64,000 bases of DNA from Streptomyces sp. adm13(2018) (GTDB lineage Bacteria > Actinomycetota > Actinomycetes > Streptomycetales > Streptomycetaceae), in assembly GCF_008042145.1 (NCBI RefSeq), contig NZ_RDBH01000080.1, positions 33,615 to 97,614 on the forward strand, read 5' to 3'. A model generated the notes under the pieces. It was not told where the DNA came from and did not search any database. It worked only from the letters and a program-made list of their open reading frames with translations. The position numbers and the translations under genes are program-made. This document shows positions 29,700-39,900 of the stretch, piece after piece. Numbering within the stretch: position 1 is the first letter of the stretch; each line of letters starts with the position of its first letter.

Positions 29700-31267
29700 G
29701 GGGTGGCCTCGCGGTGGTCGTGGGTGAGGGTCCGGCGCAGCTCCCGCTTGAGGACCTTTCCGCCCTCGTTGCGCGGGAGCCGGTCGAGGAAGGTGACGGT
29801 TGCGGGGAGTTCGTGGACGGCGAGCAGATCGAGCAGGAAGGTCCGCAGGGCGGTCGCGGTCAGGCCGTCGCGGTCTCCGCCACTGCCCACCGGGTCCGTG
29901 CCGCGCGGGACGACGGCGGCGGCGACGACGCTCCCGAGGACGGGGTGCGGGACGCCGATCACGGCGGCGTCGACGACGTCGGGGTGGGTGAACAGGGCGT
30001 TCTCGACCTGGAGCGTGGACACCTTGTGGGCACCGGACTTGACCACGTCGCGCTCGCGGTCGAGCAGGTGGAGGAAGCCGTCCTCGTCGACCCGGCCCAG
30101 GTCGCCCATCCGGGTCCAGCCGCCCTGGAACACGCCGTCGTCGTCCCCCAGGTAGGTGCGCGGAGATGCGGGAGAGCGCAGCCAGAGCTCGCCGGGCTCG
30201 CCAGGGGGCAGCGGGCGTCCCGTGTCGTCGGTGACGCGGAGGTCGGCCAGTGACGCGGGGCGGCCCGGTGACTCCGGCCGGTTCGCGTCGAACAGCAGCG
30301 TGATCTGGGCGGGGGCCGCCTCCGTCGACGTGTAGTAGTTGACGATCTGAGCCGGGGCGAAGGCGCGGCTCAGCCCGAGTGCCACCGGCTGCGGCAGGGC
30401 CGCGGCCGTCGACCCGACGAGGCGGACGGTGTCGAGACCTCCGGAGTCGGCGGCGGCCGCCAGGGCCGGCGAACCGAGGAGTTCGATCGCCGTGGCGGGG
30501 ACCACGAAGACGCTGCCGACATGGTGCTCTGCGACCGCCCGCAGGAACCGGGCCGGGGTGAAGTGCGGGGCGGTGACGCAGCTCGCGTGCGCGTTCAGCG
30601 CGTTGACGAGCATGGTTTGGCCTGCGTTGCTGCCGACGGGAAAGGCGTGCAGGAAGGTACGGGAGTGACGCAGTGGACGGCGCCGCTCATCGCGGGTGCA
30701 GCCGTGCACCAGGTTCGCGTGCGTCGCCACGACACCCTTGGGCGCTCCGGTCGTGCCCGAGGTGGACAGGATCTGAGCCGGCGCCGCCGGGTCGGGCAGG
30801 GGCAGGTCCGGGGCCGTGGGGTGCCCGGCCGCGTCCTCCTCCGTGAGCCCCCGCACGCCCGGAGGAGTCCCCGGTGGCAGCCCGGGGCCCGCGTGCACCA
30901 GGAGGCGGACCCCCGCGCTCGTCAGGACGTGCCCCAGGGCGACGGGCGGCGTCCGGTCGGAGAGCGGTACGGCGACTCCACCGCCCCGAAGGACGGCGAG
31001 GAAGGCCACGGCGTACTCCGTCCACCGGTCCGCTCCGAACCACAGACCGACCCGGTCCCCGGTGGCGAGGCCGGCCGCGCGCAGAGCGGAGGCCAGAGCG
31101 CCACTGCGGTCCTGCCATGCGGCGAAGTCCAGTCGTGCCGGTCCGTTGATGATCGCGGTGCGGTCCCCGTGCGCGGCGGCCCGGTGGGCGAGCAGCTCCG
31201 GCAGAGTGGCGGGCGGGGCCGGGACGGGCCCCGCGGGAGCGCGTCCGGACCCGGGTCGGCGTATCAC
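29696..31267 (-). CDS. free-standing AMP-dependent ligase in NRPS operon
   Basis: ANL-superfamily acyl-AMP ligase of 523 residues. It has ILSTSGTTGAPKGV (phosphate loop), NYYTSTEAAPAQIT in place of the usual NxYGxTE, GWTRMGDLGRVDEDG hinge, and NEGGKVLKREL with the catalytic lysine. It has no carrier domain. The GTG start overlaps the stop of the C-A-T-TE-MFS gene (GTGA), and its own stop overlaps the next ATG, so it is translated within the operon. It may load a starter acyl or aryl acid onto an NRPS carrier domain or CoA; which one cannot be read from sequence. The first C domain of the assembly line sits at the very N-terminus of the first NRPS, which fits an acylated starter. Confidence 0.83.
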   Translation of the reverse strand: MIRRPGSGRAPAGPVPAPPATLPELLAHRAAAHGDRTAIINGPARLDFAAWQDRSGALASALRAAGLATGDRVGLWFGADRWTEYAVAFLAVLRGGGVAVPLSDRTPPVALGHVLTSAGVRLLVHAGPGLPPGTPPGVRGLTEEDAAGHPTAPDLPLPDPAAPAQILSTSGTTGAPKGVVATHANLVHGCTRDERRRPLRHSRTFLHAFPVGSNAGQTMLVNALNAHASCVTAPHFTPARFLRAVAEHHVGSVFVVPATAIELLGSPALAAAADSGGLDTVRLVGSTAAALPQPVALGLSRAFAPAQIVNYYTSTEAAPAQITLLFDANRPESPGRPASLADLRVTDDTGRPLPPGEPGELWLRSPASPRTYLGDDDGVFQGGWTRMGDLGRVDEDGFLHLLDRERDVVKSGAHKVSTLQVENALFTHPDVVDAAVIGVPHPVLGSVVAAAVVPRGTDPVGSGGDRDGLTATALRTFLLDLLAVHELPATVTFLDRLPRNEGGKVLKRELRRTLTHDHREATP

Positions 31268-34200
31268 GCGGCGCCCGCCTTCGCCCGCCGGTCCGCGGCG
31301 GCCCGCGCCCGCTCCCGCAGGCCGACCAGGTCGTCCGGTTCCGCGTCCGGGACGTCGCGGTCGAAACGGGCCAGTGACGGCAGGCGCAGTCCGAGGGCGA
31401 CCAGCCCCGCCATCGCGAGCCCGAACAGCACGTACATCAGGGCGATGCCGCGCCCGGGCCCGGTGCCGACGAGCGGACCGAAGACCGGGGCGAGTGCGCC
31501 GCCCGGCTCCATCAGCGGTCCGAAGAACGCCGAGCCGAGCGGGGCGACGACGCCGTGCCCCAGCGGCAGCGTGGACCACGCGATCAGCGTGTTGAGGGCG
31601 AACACCCGACCGTGGAAGCGCTGCGCCACCTTCGTCTGCACGATCGTCGCGTAGATCCCGTTGACGAGGGCGAGGGAGAAGGACATCCCGAAGGCCCCGA
31701 GCGCGACGACCCACAGGTTCGCGCGCAGCCCGGTGACGGCGCCCGCCAGGGCGAGGAGCCCGGCGAGGGCGAGCATGCCGCGCAGCCGGTGCCGGCGGGG
31801 CCCGCCCCAGAAGCCCATGGCCACTCCGCCGAGGAGCGCCCCGGCGCCCCCCGCGACCGCCACCCGGGCCGCTCCCCCGAGGTCGTCGAAGGTGAGGACC
31901 AGCGGGGTGGTGAGGAGGAAGAGGGGCGAGAGGAAGACGTTGAGTCCGGCGAACCACAGCAGCATGGAGCGAAAGCCGCGGTGCCGCCACGCGTGGGCGA
32001 AGCCGTTGCGGATCTCCGCGACGAGGGACTCGCGCCTGGTCCAGGGCAGTGTGCGCGGGAAACGGACCGCGAGGAGGATGCCGATGGCTGTCGCGTAACT
32101 GATCACGTCGATGACGAGGATGCCCCGCAGCCCGATCGCCGCCATGAGTGCGACGGCGGCCAGTGGGACGACGAACTGCGCTGTTCCGAAGGCGAGTTGA
32201 ACGATGCCGTTCGCGTGTCCCAGATAGCGCTTGGGTACGAGTTGCGGTACGGCCGAGGCATAGGCGAGCCGCTGGAAGGTCAGGGCGACGGAGAGGACGC
32301 CGAGCAGGACGTACACCTCCCACGACCGCAACTGGCCGGTGAGGAGCAGGACCAGCAGACCGGCCTGGGTGGCGCCGGCCGCGACATCCCCCACCAGCAT
32401 GACCCTGCGCCGGTCCATCCGGTCCACGAGGGCCCCCGCGAGCGGTCCCACGAGGATTCCGGGGAGCATGGCGACGACCGCGTACAGCGCGTACCTGGCC
32501 ATCGACCCGGTCTCCAGCAGGATCCAGATCGGCAGGGCGAACTCGGTGAGCGCGGATCCGATGATGGACGCGAGCTGACCGCCCGCCACCAGCAGGAACC
32601 GTCCCATCGCGGGTTCGGGACCGCCGTCCGAGGCCGAAGCCACGGACGGGCCGTCTCCTGCTGGAACGGGCCCCGGTCCGGTGTCGGGTCCGGTGGCCGC
32701 GGGCGCGGCGGCGTCGGAACCGGTCTCGCCATGGAACCACCAGGAGCTCTCCGGGCTCGCCGTCGGCAGTGTGGTCGTCGTGCCGTCCAGGACCGCGCGG
32801 TGCACGGTCGTGACGGCCTCGGCGACCTCCGCGGCCCGGTAGGTGATGAAGAAGTGGCCTCCCTCGTCCAGTACGGCCACGGCGGAGCGCTCGGCCAGCA
32901 GCAGCCACTCGCGGTAGCGCTCCTGGTAGAAGTCGGCGGCCGGATCCCGGTCGCCCACCAGCGAGACGAGCGGAGCCCGCAGGCGGGGTCCGCCGTCGGC
33001 GACCTCCGCGATGGCCCGGGTGAACCAGTCCTCCGCGGCCCTCGTGTCCCGGCGCATGTTGCCGATCACGAACCGCACCTGTTCCTCGTCGAGCTCGGAC
33101 GTGTCGACGCCCATGCCGGTCAGCCAGTTGGCGTATGTCCGGTCACCGACCAGGGGTTCGAGCGAGGCGATCTTCCCCAGAGCGGTCAGGAGGCGGCTGC
33201 GCGGTTTCGCGAAGGGGTACTGGGCGCCGGCGTACACGCCCTCCAGCTCCCTCCCGGACGCCTCCAGGGAGCGTGCGACGGCAACGGCGAGGGCCGTGCC
33301 CACGGCGCAGTGGCCGTAGACGACGAGGGGTCCCTCCACCCGCTCTCGGACCTCCTGCGCGATGCCGGTCGCGAGGGCGTCGAAGGAGAGCCGCTCCTCG
33401 GTCACGCCGAGGTCGTGCCCGGGGATCGAGACGGCCCACAGCTCGGTGTCGGGGGGCAGCGCGTCGGCGACGGGCTGGTACACGACGGCGCTGCCGCCCC
33501 CGTACGGGACGCAGACCAGGGTGAGCCGGCGCCGCTCGGCGGGGACCGCCCGGGTGAGCCGGTGCAGGAGGGACCGGGGGCCGCGCTCCCGCTCGTCCCG
33601 GGCGGCGACCGCGGCGAGTTCGCGGACGGTGCGGTGGGTGAACAGGTCCATCACGCTGATCGGCTCGGCCCCGGCCTCCGTCAGCCGCTTGCGCGCCTTG
33701 GCCACGACCTGGGTCGCGAGGAGCGAATGCCCGCCGAGGTCGAAGAAGTCCTCGTCCGCCCCCACCCGGGGCAACCCCAGGACCTCGGCCCAGATCCCGG
33801 CGAGGAGGATCTCGGCCGGCGTCTCCGGTGCGGCGGCCCCTGCCGCGCGGTGGACGGCCGGCACCGGCAGCGCCCGCCGGTCCAGCTTGCCGTTCGGGGT
33901 GAGCGGCAGCTCGGGCACCACGGTGAACGCGGTCGGCACCTGGTGGTCGGGCAGGCTCCGCCGCAGTGTGGCGCGCAGCGCCGCCGGATCGGGCTCGTCG
34001 GCTCCCTCGGCGGTCACGACATAGCCCACCAGACGCCTGTCCCCGGGCCGGTCCTCGCGCAGCACGACCGCCGCGTCGGCGACACCCGGCTGCGCGCGCA
34101 GCGCCGCCTCGGTCTCGCCGGGCTCGATGCGCAGCCCGCGGAGCTTGACCTGCTGGTCGATCCGGCCGAGGTGTTCGAGCGTCCCGTCCGGACGCCGCCG

Positions 34201-36930
34201 CGCCAGGTCCCCGGTGCGGTACAGCCGCGCCCCGGGAGGGCCGTAGGGGTCGGGGACGAAGCGCGTGGCGGTCAGGCCCGGTCTCCTGTGGTAGCCCAGG
34301 GCGACGGCCGTCCCACCGATGTGGAGCTCCCCGGGGGCACCGGGCGGCACGGGACGCAGCAGCTCGTCGAGCACGTACAGGCGCGTGTTGTCGATGGGCA
34401 GGCCGATCGGTACGGTCTCCATCGCTCCCGCGCACTCCCAGGCGGAGACGTCCACCGCGGCCTCGGTCGGCCCGTACAGGTTGGCCAGGCGCAGGCCGGG
34501 CAGCCGTGAGGTCAGCTCACGGGCCGTGTCGGGGGGCAGTGCCTCGCCGCTGCACACCACCCGCCGAAGCCCCGTACAGCGCTCCACGCCCTCCTCGGTC
34601 AGGAACGTGGTGAGCATGGCCGGTACGAAGTGGGCGACGGTCACGCCCGCGGACACGACGAGGTCGCGCAGGTAGCCGCTGTCCTTCTGCCCGCCGGGCC
34701 TGGCCAGCACGATCCGCGCACCGGTGGTGAGCGGCCAGAAGAACTCCCAGACCGAGACGTCGAATCCGATCGGAGTCTTCTGGAGGACCGCGTCGTCGGG
34801 CCCGATGGGGTACGCGGCCTGCATCCACTGGATCCGGTTGGCGATGGCCCCGTGGGTGTTGGGCACGCCCTTGGGCCGCCCGGTCGAGCCGGACGTGTGG
34901 ATGAGGTACGCGGTGTCCTCCGGCCGGGGACCGTGGGGCACCTCGCGGGCGCGCGGCCACTCGGCGGGGTCGTCGAGCAGCAGGACGCGGGCGGCGCAGC
35001 CGTCGGGCGTGGCGAGCCCGCGCTGAGTGAGCAGGACCGGGGCCTCGCTGTCGGCGAGCAGGAAGGCCAGACGCTCGGCGGGATAGTCCGGTTCCAGAGG
35101 GGTGTACGCGGCTCCGGTGCGCAGCACTCCGAGGAGTCCTGCGACGAGTTCCGGAGAGCGCTCGGCGCTCACGGCCACCAGGTCGCCGGGGCCGACGCCC
35201 TCGGCGGCCAGTCGGGCGGCGACACGGCCGGCCAGGGCGTCCAGGGCGCGGTACGTCAGGGCGGGCCGGTCCTCGACGGCGACCGCGACGGCGTCCGGGG
35301 TGCGGGCGGCCTGCTCGGCGAAGAGGGCGGTCAGGGTGGTGGCGGGCCGGTCGACGGCGGTGTGGTTGAACCGCTCCGTCTCGAACGCCCGCTCCTCGTC
35401 GGTGAGCGTCTCGAGGCCGGAGAGTCGCGTGTCCGGCGCGTCGACCACCGCGTCGAGCAGCCGTCCGAGATGGGCCGCGACAGCGGCTACGTCCTCCTCG
35501 GCGAACAGGTCGGTGTTGTAGTTGAAGGAGCCGTACAGCCCTTCCGGCCACTCCTGGAGGAACAACTCGATGTCGAAGCGCGTGCCACTCGCCCGCACGC
35601 CGAACGGCTCCACCCGCAGGGGGAGCGCCGGACCGGTGTCGTCGCGCTGGACGGCGTAGTTCTGCACGGCGAGGACTGCCTGGAAGACCGGGGGCCGCGA
35701 GACGTCCCGTGGGGCGTTGAGCTCGCTGACCAGTTGGGCGAACGGCAGTTCCTGGTGGGCGTACGCGTCGAGGCAGGTCTCGCGGGTCCGGCGGATCAGC
35801 TCGGCGAACGTCGGATCGCCTTCGAGTCGCGCGGGGAGCGCGAGGACGTTCACGAACATGCCGACCAGTGGCTCCAGCTCGGGTTCTGGCCGGCCGGCGA
35901 CCGGTGAGCCGACGGCGAAGTCACGCTGCCCGGAGTACCGGGACAGCAGCAGCTGGAACGCGGCCAGGAGCACCATGTGCAGCGTGGCGTCGTGCCGGTC
36001 GCCGAGGGCCGCCAGCCGGTCGAGCAGGGCCCGGTCCACGGCGAAGGCGTACCCGGCACCCTCGAAGGTCTGGCGGGAGGGCCGCGGCAGCGAGAACGAC
36101 AGTTCGAGCGGCTCGACCCCGGCGAGCTCCCGGCTCCAGTGCGCGAGCTCGCCCGCCAGCCGCTCCCCGCTCAGACGATCGCGCTGCCACAGGGCGAAGT
36201 CGCCGTACTGTACGGCGAGTTCCGGCAGCGGGTCCGGCGCACCGGCCACCCGGGCCGCGTAGCTCCGCAGGATCTCCCCCAGGAGCACCTCGCTCGACCA
36301 GCCGTCGCTCACGCTGTGGTGGACGAGGAGCAGGAGCACATGGTCATCGTCGGCGAGCCGCACCAGCAGCGACCGGAACAGGGGCCCCTTCTCGAGGTCG
36401 AACGGAACCGCTGCCGCCGCGTCCACGATCCGCTCGGCGGAAGCCTCGTCCGCGGCCTCCGTCAGGGAGAACGCCGCCGGTCCCGGCGGGTCGACGACGA
36501 GCAGCGGCCGCCCGTCCTCGGTCGCCGGGTAGCGCGAGCGCAGCGTCTCGTGGCGGGCCGTGCTCGTGTCGAGCGCGGCCCGGAAGGCGTCCGCGTCCAG
36601 CGTGCCGCGCAGTCGCCGCACGACGGGGATGTTGTACGCGGAGGTCCCGGGCGCGAACTGCTCCATGAACCAGAGGCGTTCCTGCGCGAAGGAGAGCGGC
36701 ACGGGGGTTCCGGGGACCCGGCGCGGGACGACGGCCTGGTGTCTGGCCCGCGATGCGATTCGGCGCCGGAGCAACTCGCGCTTGGCGTCGGAGAGGGCGG
36801 GCCTCGGAGCATCCGTGCTGCTGGGGGACGGGGCACGGGACGGTCCGGGAACCGCGGCGCCGGTGTGCCCGGGTGCGGGCCCGTGCTCCGGGGACGGTGT
36901 GGCCGGAGTCGTGGTGTCGGCGGTGCTCAT
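31264..36930 (-). CDS. NRPS C-A-T-TE fused to an MFS exporter
   Basis: Single chain of 1888 residues. A Pro-rich lead comes first. The condensation domain (about 75-510) has HHSVSDG at 204-210. The adenylation domain (about 540-1035) has HTSGSTGRPKG near 678 and NLYGPTEAAVD near 817. The carrier domain has GGHSLLA, Ser near 1068. The thioesterase (about 1125-1370) has YGHCAVG, Cys near 1208, and distal GDRD and GGHFF. From about residue 1442 an MFS transporter of 10-12 helices follows, opening MGRFLLVAGGQLAS and with the loop DRMDRRRVM. The A-domain pocket reads D-V-W-H-V-S-L-V, which is the serine code. The nucleophile is Cys rather than Ser. The ATG overlaps the first NRPS stop (ATGA). This suggests assembly, release and export of a Ser-containing peptide by one protein at the membrane. 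Confidence 0.9.
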   Translation of the reverse strand: MSTADTTTPATPSPEHGPAPGHTGAAVPGPSRAPSPSSTDAPRPALSDAKRELLRRRIASRARHQAVVPRRVPGTPVPLSFAQERLWFMEQFAPGTSAYNIPVVRRLRGTLDADAFRAALDTSTARHETLRSRYPATEDGRPLLVVDPPGPAAFSLTEAADEASAERIVDAAAAVPFDLEKGPLFRSLLVRLADDDHVLLLLVHHSVSDGWSSEVLLGEILRSYAARVAGAPDPLPELAVQYGDFALWQRDRLSGERLAGELAHWSRELAGVEPLELSFSLPRPSRQTFEGAGYAFAVDRALLDRLAALGDRHDATLHMVLLAAFQLLLSRYSGQRDFAVGSPVAGRPEPELEPLVGMFVNVLALPARLEGDPTFAELIRRTRETCLDAYAHQELPFAQLVSELNAPRDVSRPPVFQAVLAVQNYAVQRDDTGPALPLRVEPFGVRASGTRFDIELFLQEWPEGLYGSFNYNTDLFAEEDVAAVAAHLGRLLDAVVDAPDTRLSGLETLTDEERAFETERFNHTAVDRPATTLTALFAEQAARTPDAVAVAVEDRPALTYRALDALAGRVAARLAAEGVGPGDLVAVSAERSPELVAGLLGVLRTGAAYTPLEPDYPAERLAFLLADSEAPVLLTQRGLATPDGCAARVLLLDDPAEWPRAREVPHGPRPEDTAYLIHTSGSTGRPKGVPNTHGAIANRIQWMQAAYPIGPDDAVLQKTPIGFDVSVWEFFWPLTTGARIVLARPGGQKDSGYLRDLVVSAGVTVAHFVPAMLTTFLTEEGVERCTGLRRVVCSGEALPPDTARELTSRLPGLRLANLYGPTEAAVDVSAWECAGAMETVPIGLPIDNTRLYVLDELLRPVPPGAPGELHIGGTAVALGYHRRPGLTATRFVPDPYGPPGARLYRTGDLARRRPDGTLEHLGRIDQQVKLRGLRIEPGETEAALRAQPGVADAAVVLREDRPGDRRLVGYVVTAEGADEPDPAALRATLRRSLPDHQVPTAFTVVPELPLTPNGKLDRRALPVPAVHRAAGAAAPETPAEILLAGIWAEVLGLPRVGADEDFFDLGGHSLLATQVVAKARKRLTEAGAEPISVMDLFTHRTVRELAAVAARDERERGPRSLLHRLTRAVPAERRRLTLVCVPYGGGSAVVYQPVADALPPDTELWAVSIPGHDLGVTEERLSFDALATGIAQEVRERVEGPLVVYGHCAVGTALAVAVARSLEASGRELEGVYAGAQYPFAKPRSRLLTALGKIASLEPLVGDRTYANWLTGMGVDTSELDEEQVRFVIGNMRRDTRAAEDWFTRAIAEVADGGPRLRAPLVSLVGDRDPAADFYQERYREWLLLAERSAVAVLDEGGHFFITYRAAEVAEAVTTVHRAVLDGTTTTLPTASPESSWWFHGETGSDAAAPAATGPDTGPGPVPAGDGPSVASASDGGPEPAMGRFLLVAGGQLASIIGSALTEFALPIWILLETGSMARYALYAVVAMLPGILVGPLAGALVDRMDRRRVMLVGDVAAGATQAGLLVLLLTGQLRSWEVYVLLGVLSVALTFQRLAYASAVPQLVPKRYLGHANGIVQLAFGTAQFVVPLAAVALMAAIGLRGILVIDVISYATAIGILLAVRFPRTLPWTRRESLVAEIRNGFAHAWRHRGFRSMLLWFAGLNVFLSPLFLLTTPLVLTFDDLGGAARVAVAGGAGALLGGVAMGFWGGPRRHRLRGMLALAGLLALAGAVTGLRANLWVVALGAFGMSFSLALVNGIYATIVQTKVAQRFHGRVFALNTLIAWSTLPLGHGVVAPLGSAFFGPLMEPGGALAPVFGPLVGTGPGRGIALMYVLFGLAMAGLVALGLRLPSLARFDRDVPDAEPDDLVGLRERARAAADRRAKAGAA

Positions 36931-39900
36931 GACGTCGGTCGGTTTCCTTCCAGGGCGTCCTGGGCGGCGAGGAGTTCGACTGCGGCGGCCTCGGACAGGC
37001 TGTCGATCTCGGCGACCAGAGCGGCTTCGACGGCCTGTGCGAAGACGGCCACCGTGCGGTGGGTGAAGAGCGTGCGCAGCGGTACGGCCAGGTCGATCGC
37101 GGCGCGCAGGCGTGCGACGACCCGGGTGGCGAGAAGCGAGTGCCCGCCCAGGGCGAAGAAGTCGTCGTGCGCGCCGATCCCGTCGACGCCGAGCACCTCG
37201 CGCCAGACGTCGGCGACCAGTTCCTCGACCTCCGTGCGGGGCGGCACGTGAGCGGCCCGCGGCGCGGCCGAGGCACGGGGGGCCGGCAGGGCGGCGCGGT
37301 CGAGCTTCCCGTTCGGGGCGAGCGGCAGTGCGTCCAGGAGCACGAAGGCGTGAGGGATCGCGTGCGAGGGCAGGACGGCGGCGAGCCCGTCTCCCAGCGA
37401 GCCGGGATCCGGCACGGGGCCGTCGGCTGCGGGGACCACATGCGCGACGAGGACGTCCCCGCGCACGGTCACCACCGCCCGCCCGACGCCCGGGAGCGCG
37501 TGGAGCGCGGTCTCCACCTCCCCGGGCTCCACCCGGTAGCCACGCACCTTGACCTGGTCGTCGATGCGCCCGAGGAACTCGAGCACCCCGTCGGCCCGCC
37601 GCCGCACGAGGTCGCCGGTCCGGTAGCGGCGGGCGCCCGGCGGCCCGTCGGGGTCGGGCACGAACGCGCGGGCGGTCGCCCCGGGGCGACCCAGGTAGCC
37701 GTCGGTCACGCCGGCACCGCCGACGACGAGTTCCCCCGGAGTGCCCGGGGGCACCGGACCGCCGTGCCGGTCGAGGACCGACACGGTGGTCGCGCCGACC
37801 GGACACCCGATCGGCGGACGCGTGATGCCGTCCTGATCGGAGAGGACCGCCGTGGTCGCGATGATCGTCGTCTCGGTGGGCCCGTACGAGTTGACCACCC
37901 GCACCCGGTCGCCGAACTCCTTCCGCCAGGCGGCCACGGCGTCCGGACGGACCTGGTCGCCGCCCAGCACGAGCAGGCGCAGCCGATCCGGCCAGGGAGT
38001 CTCGTCCAGGTCGGCCACGAGGTGGTGCCAGTACGGTGTGGACAGGTCGAGCACGGTGATACCGGCGGCGTACGGCTCGGCCAGCTGGTCGGGGAGCGTG
38101 ACACCGGGGCGTGCCGTGACGAGCACCGCGCCTGCGGCCAGTGCGGGGAAGATCTCCTCGGCGCTGGTGTCGAAGGAGAGCGTCGCGTATTGCAGCACCC
38201 GGTCCTCACCGGTGAGGCCGTAGCCCTCGCGCATCCACGCGACCCGCGCGGCGAGTGCCCGGTGCGGCACGAGCACCCCCTTGGGGCTGCCCGTCGACCC
38301 GGAGGTGTAGATGAGGTAGGCCGGGTCGTCGGGTACCGCCTCGGCGGGCGGTCCCGGCTGGGCCTCGGGTGCGGGCTCCGACGGGTCGGGGAACAGGGCG
38401 AGCGGTTCGAGTTCGGCGGCGAGGTCCCCGGGAAGGCCGGCGGGCAGGTCGCCGTCGGGGGTGACGAGCAGTGAAGTGCCGCTGTCCCGAAGCATGAAGG
38501 CGAGTCGGGAGGCGGGGTACGAAGGGTCGAGCGGGAGGTAGCCGGCACCGAGACGCCACACCGCGAGCATGGCGACCACGGCCCGCGGCCCCCGGGGCAG
38601 GCAGAGCGCGACCAGGTCTCCGCGGGTGACACCGCGCGCGGCCATCCTGGCGGCGAGCAGCCGGGAGGCACCGGCGAGCGCGCCGCGGGTGAGCGCCTCC
38701 TCGGGACCGATGACGGCCAGGGCGTCGGGCGCCTCGGCCGCGGCCAGGTCGACGCCACGCAGCACGGTCGAGGGCGCGGTGTCAGCGAGGTCGGGGCCGC
38801 GGGACCCGCCCGAGAGCAGCCGGAGCTCGCCCGCGTCGAGGAGCGGCAGTCGGTGGACCGGGGTGTCGGGGGCGGCGAGCGCGGCCCGCAGAAGGGTCTC
38901 GAAGCGGGACGCGAACGCGGCGACCGTGGGCGCGTACAGCAGGTCCGTCCGATAGCCGAAGACGACGTGCAGGTCGTCTCCGTCCGGCCGCACGTCCAGG
39001 CCGAGTTCGAACTTGACCGCGGTGTGCCCGCCGTCGACCTCGGCGCATCTCAGACCGGCGAAGCCGCGCTCGCCGAGCGCGCCGCCCTCATGGGTGTGGA
39101 CGGCCATCAGGGTCTGGAAGACGGGTGTGCGTCCCGCGTCCCGCTCCGGCCGCAGTTCCTCGCTGAGGCGCTCGAAGGGGATGCGCCTGTGGGTGAGTGC
39201 GCGCAGCCAGTCGGAGCGCGTCCTGCGCAACGCCTCGGTGAAGGTGGGCGCGTCGGCGAAGTCGGCCCGCAGGACGAGGGCGGAGGAGTAGTAGCCGATC
39301 GTCCGCTCGCTGTCCACGGTGTCCCGCGCGGCGACGGGGATGCCCACGCAGAAGTCGTCCTGTCCGGTGCTCCGGTGCAGCATGCTCAGGTAGGCGGTGG
39401 CCAGGACCATGAACGGCGTGACGCGGTGTGCGCGCGCGAAGGCGTCCAGCGTCGGCCCGATCCCGTCCAGCACCCTGGTGTGGTAGGCACCCGAACTGCT
39501 CGGCGCGGTCGGACGGGGCAGATCGAGCGGGAGCTCCAGGGCGGGTGCGCCGGTCAGGGCCTCGCGCCAGTACGCCAGCGCGGCGGCGGCCTCGGGACCG
39601 TCGAGCCATGCGCGTTCGGCTGCGGCGTGTGCCCTGTAGGAGGACACGGCCGGGAGGGCGGGGTCGCGCTTCTCGCCGTAGGCCGCGTAGTGGTCGGACA
39701 GTTCGGCCCCGAGCAGACCCAGCGACCAGCCGTCCGCGACGATGTGGTGGAGGACGAGGCAGAGCAGGTGCTCTTCGTCGCCGACCCGCAGCAGTGCGCC
39801 CCGTAGCAGCGGCCCGGTGGCGAGGTCGAACCCCGCGTTGGTGAGTGAGGCCAGCGCCTCGGCGGTCTCCTGCGCGTCGCCACCGCGCAGATCGCGCTGG

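Noticed and set aside
31264-37806. Extension of the large NRPS upstream of 36930
   Set aside because: The extra 292 codons are a shadow of the first NRPS; the ATGA overlap at 36927-36930 fixes the start.
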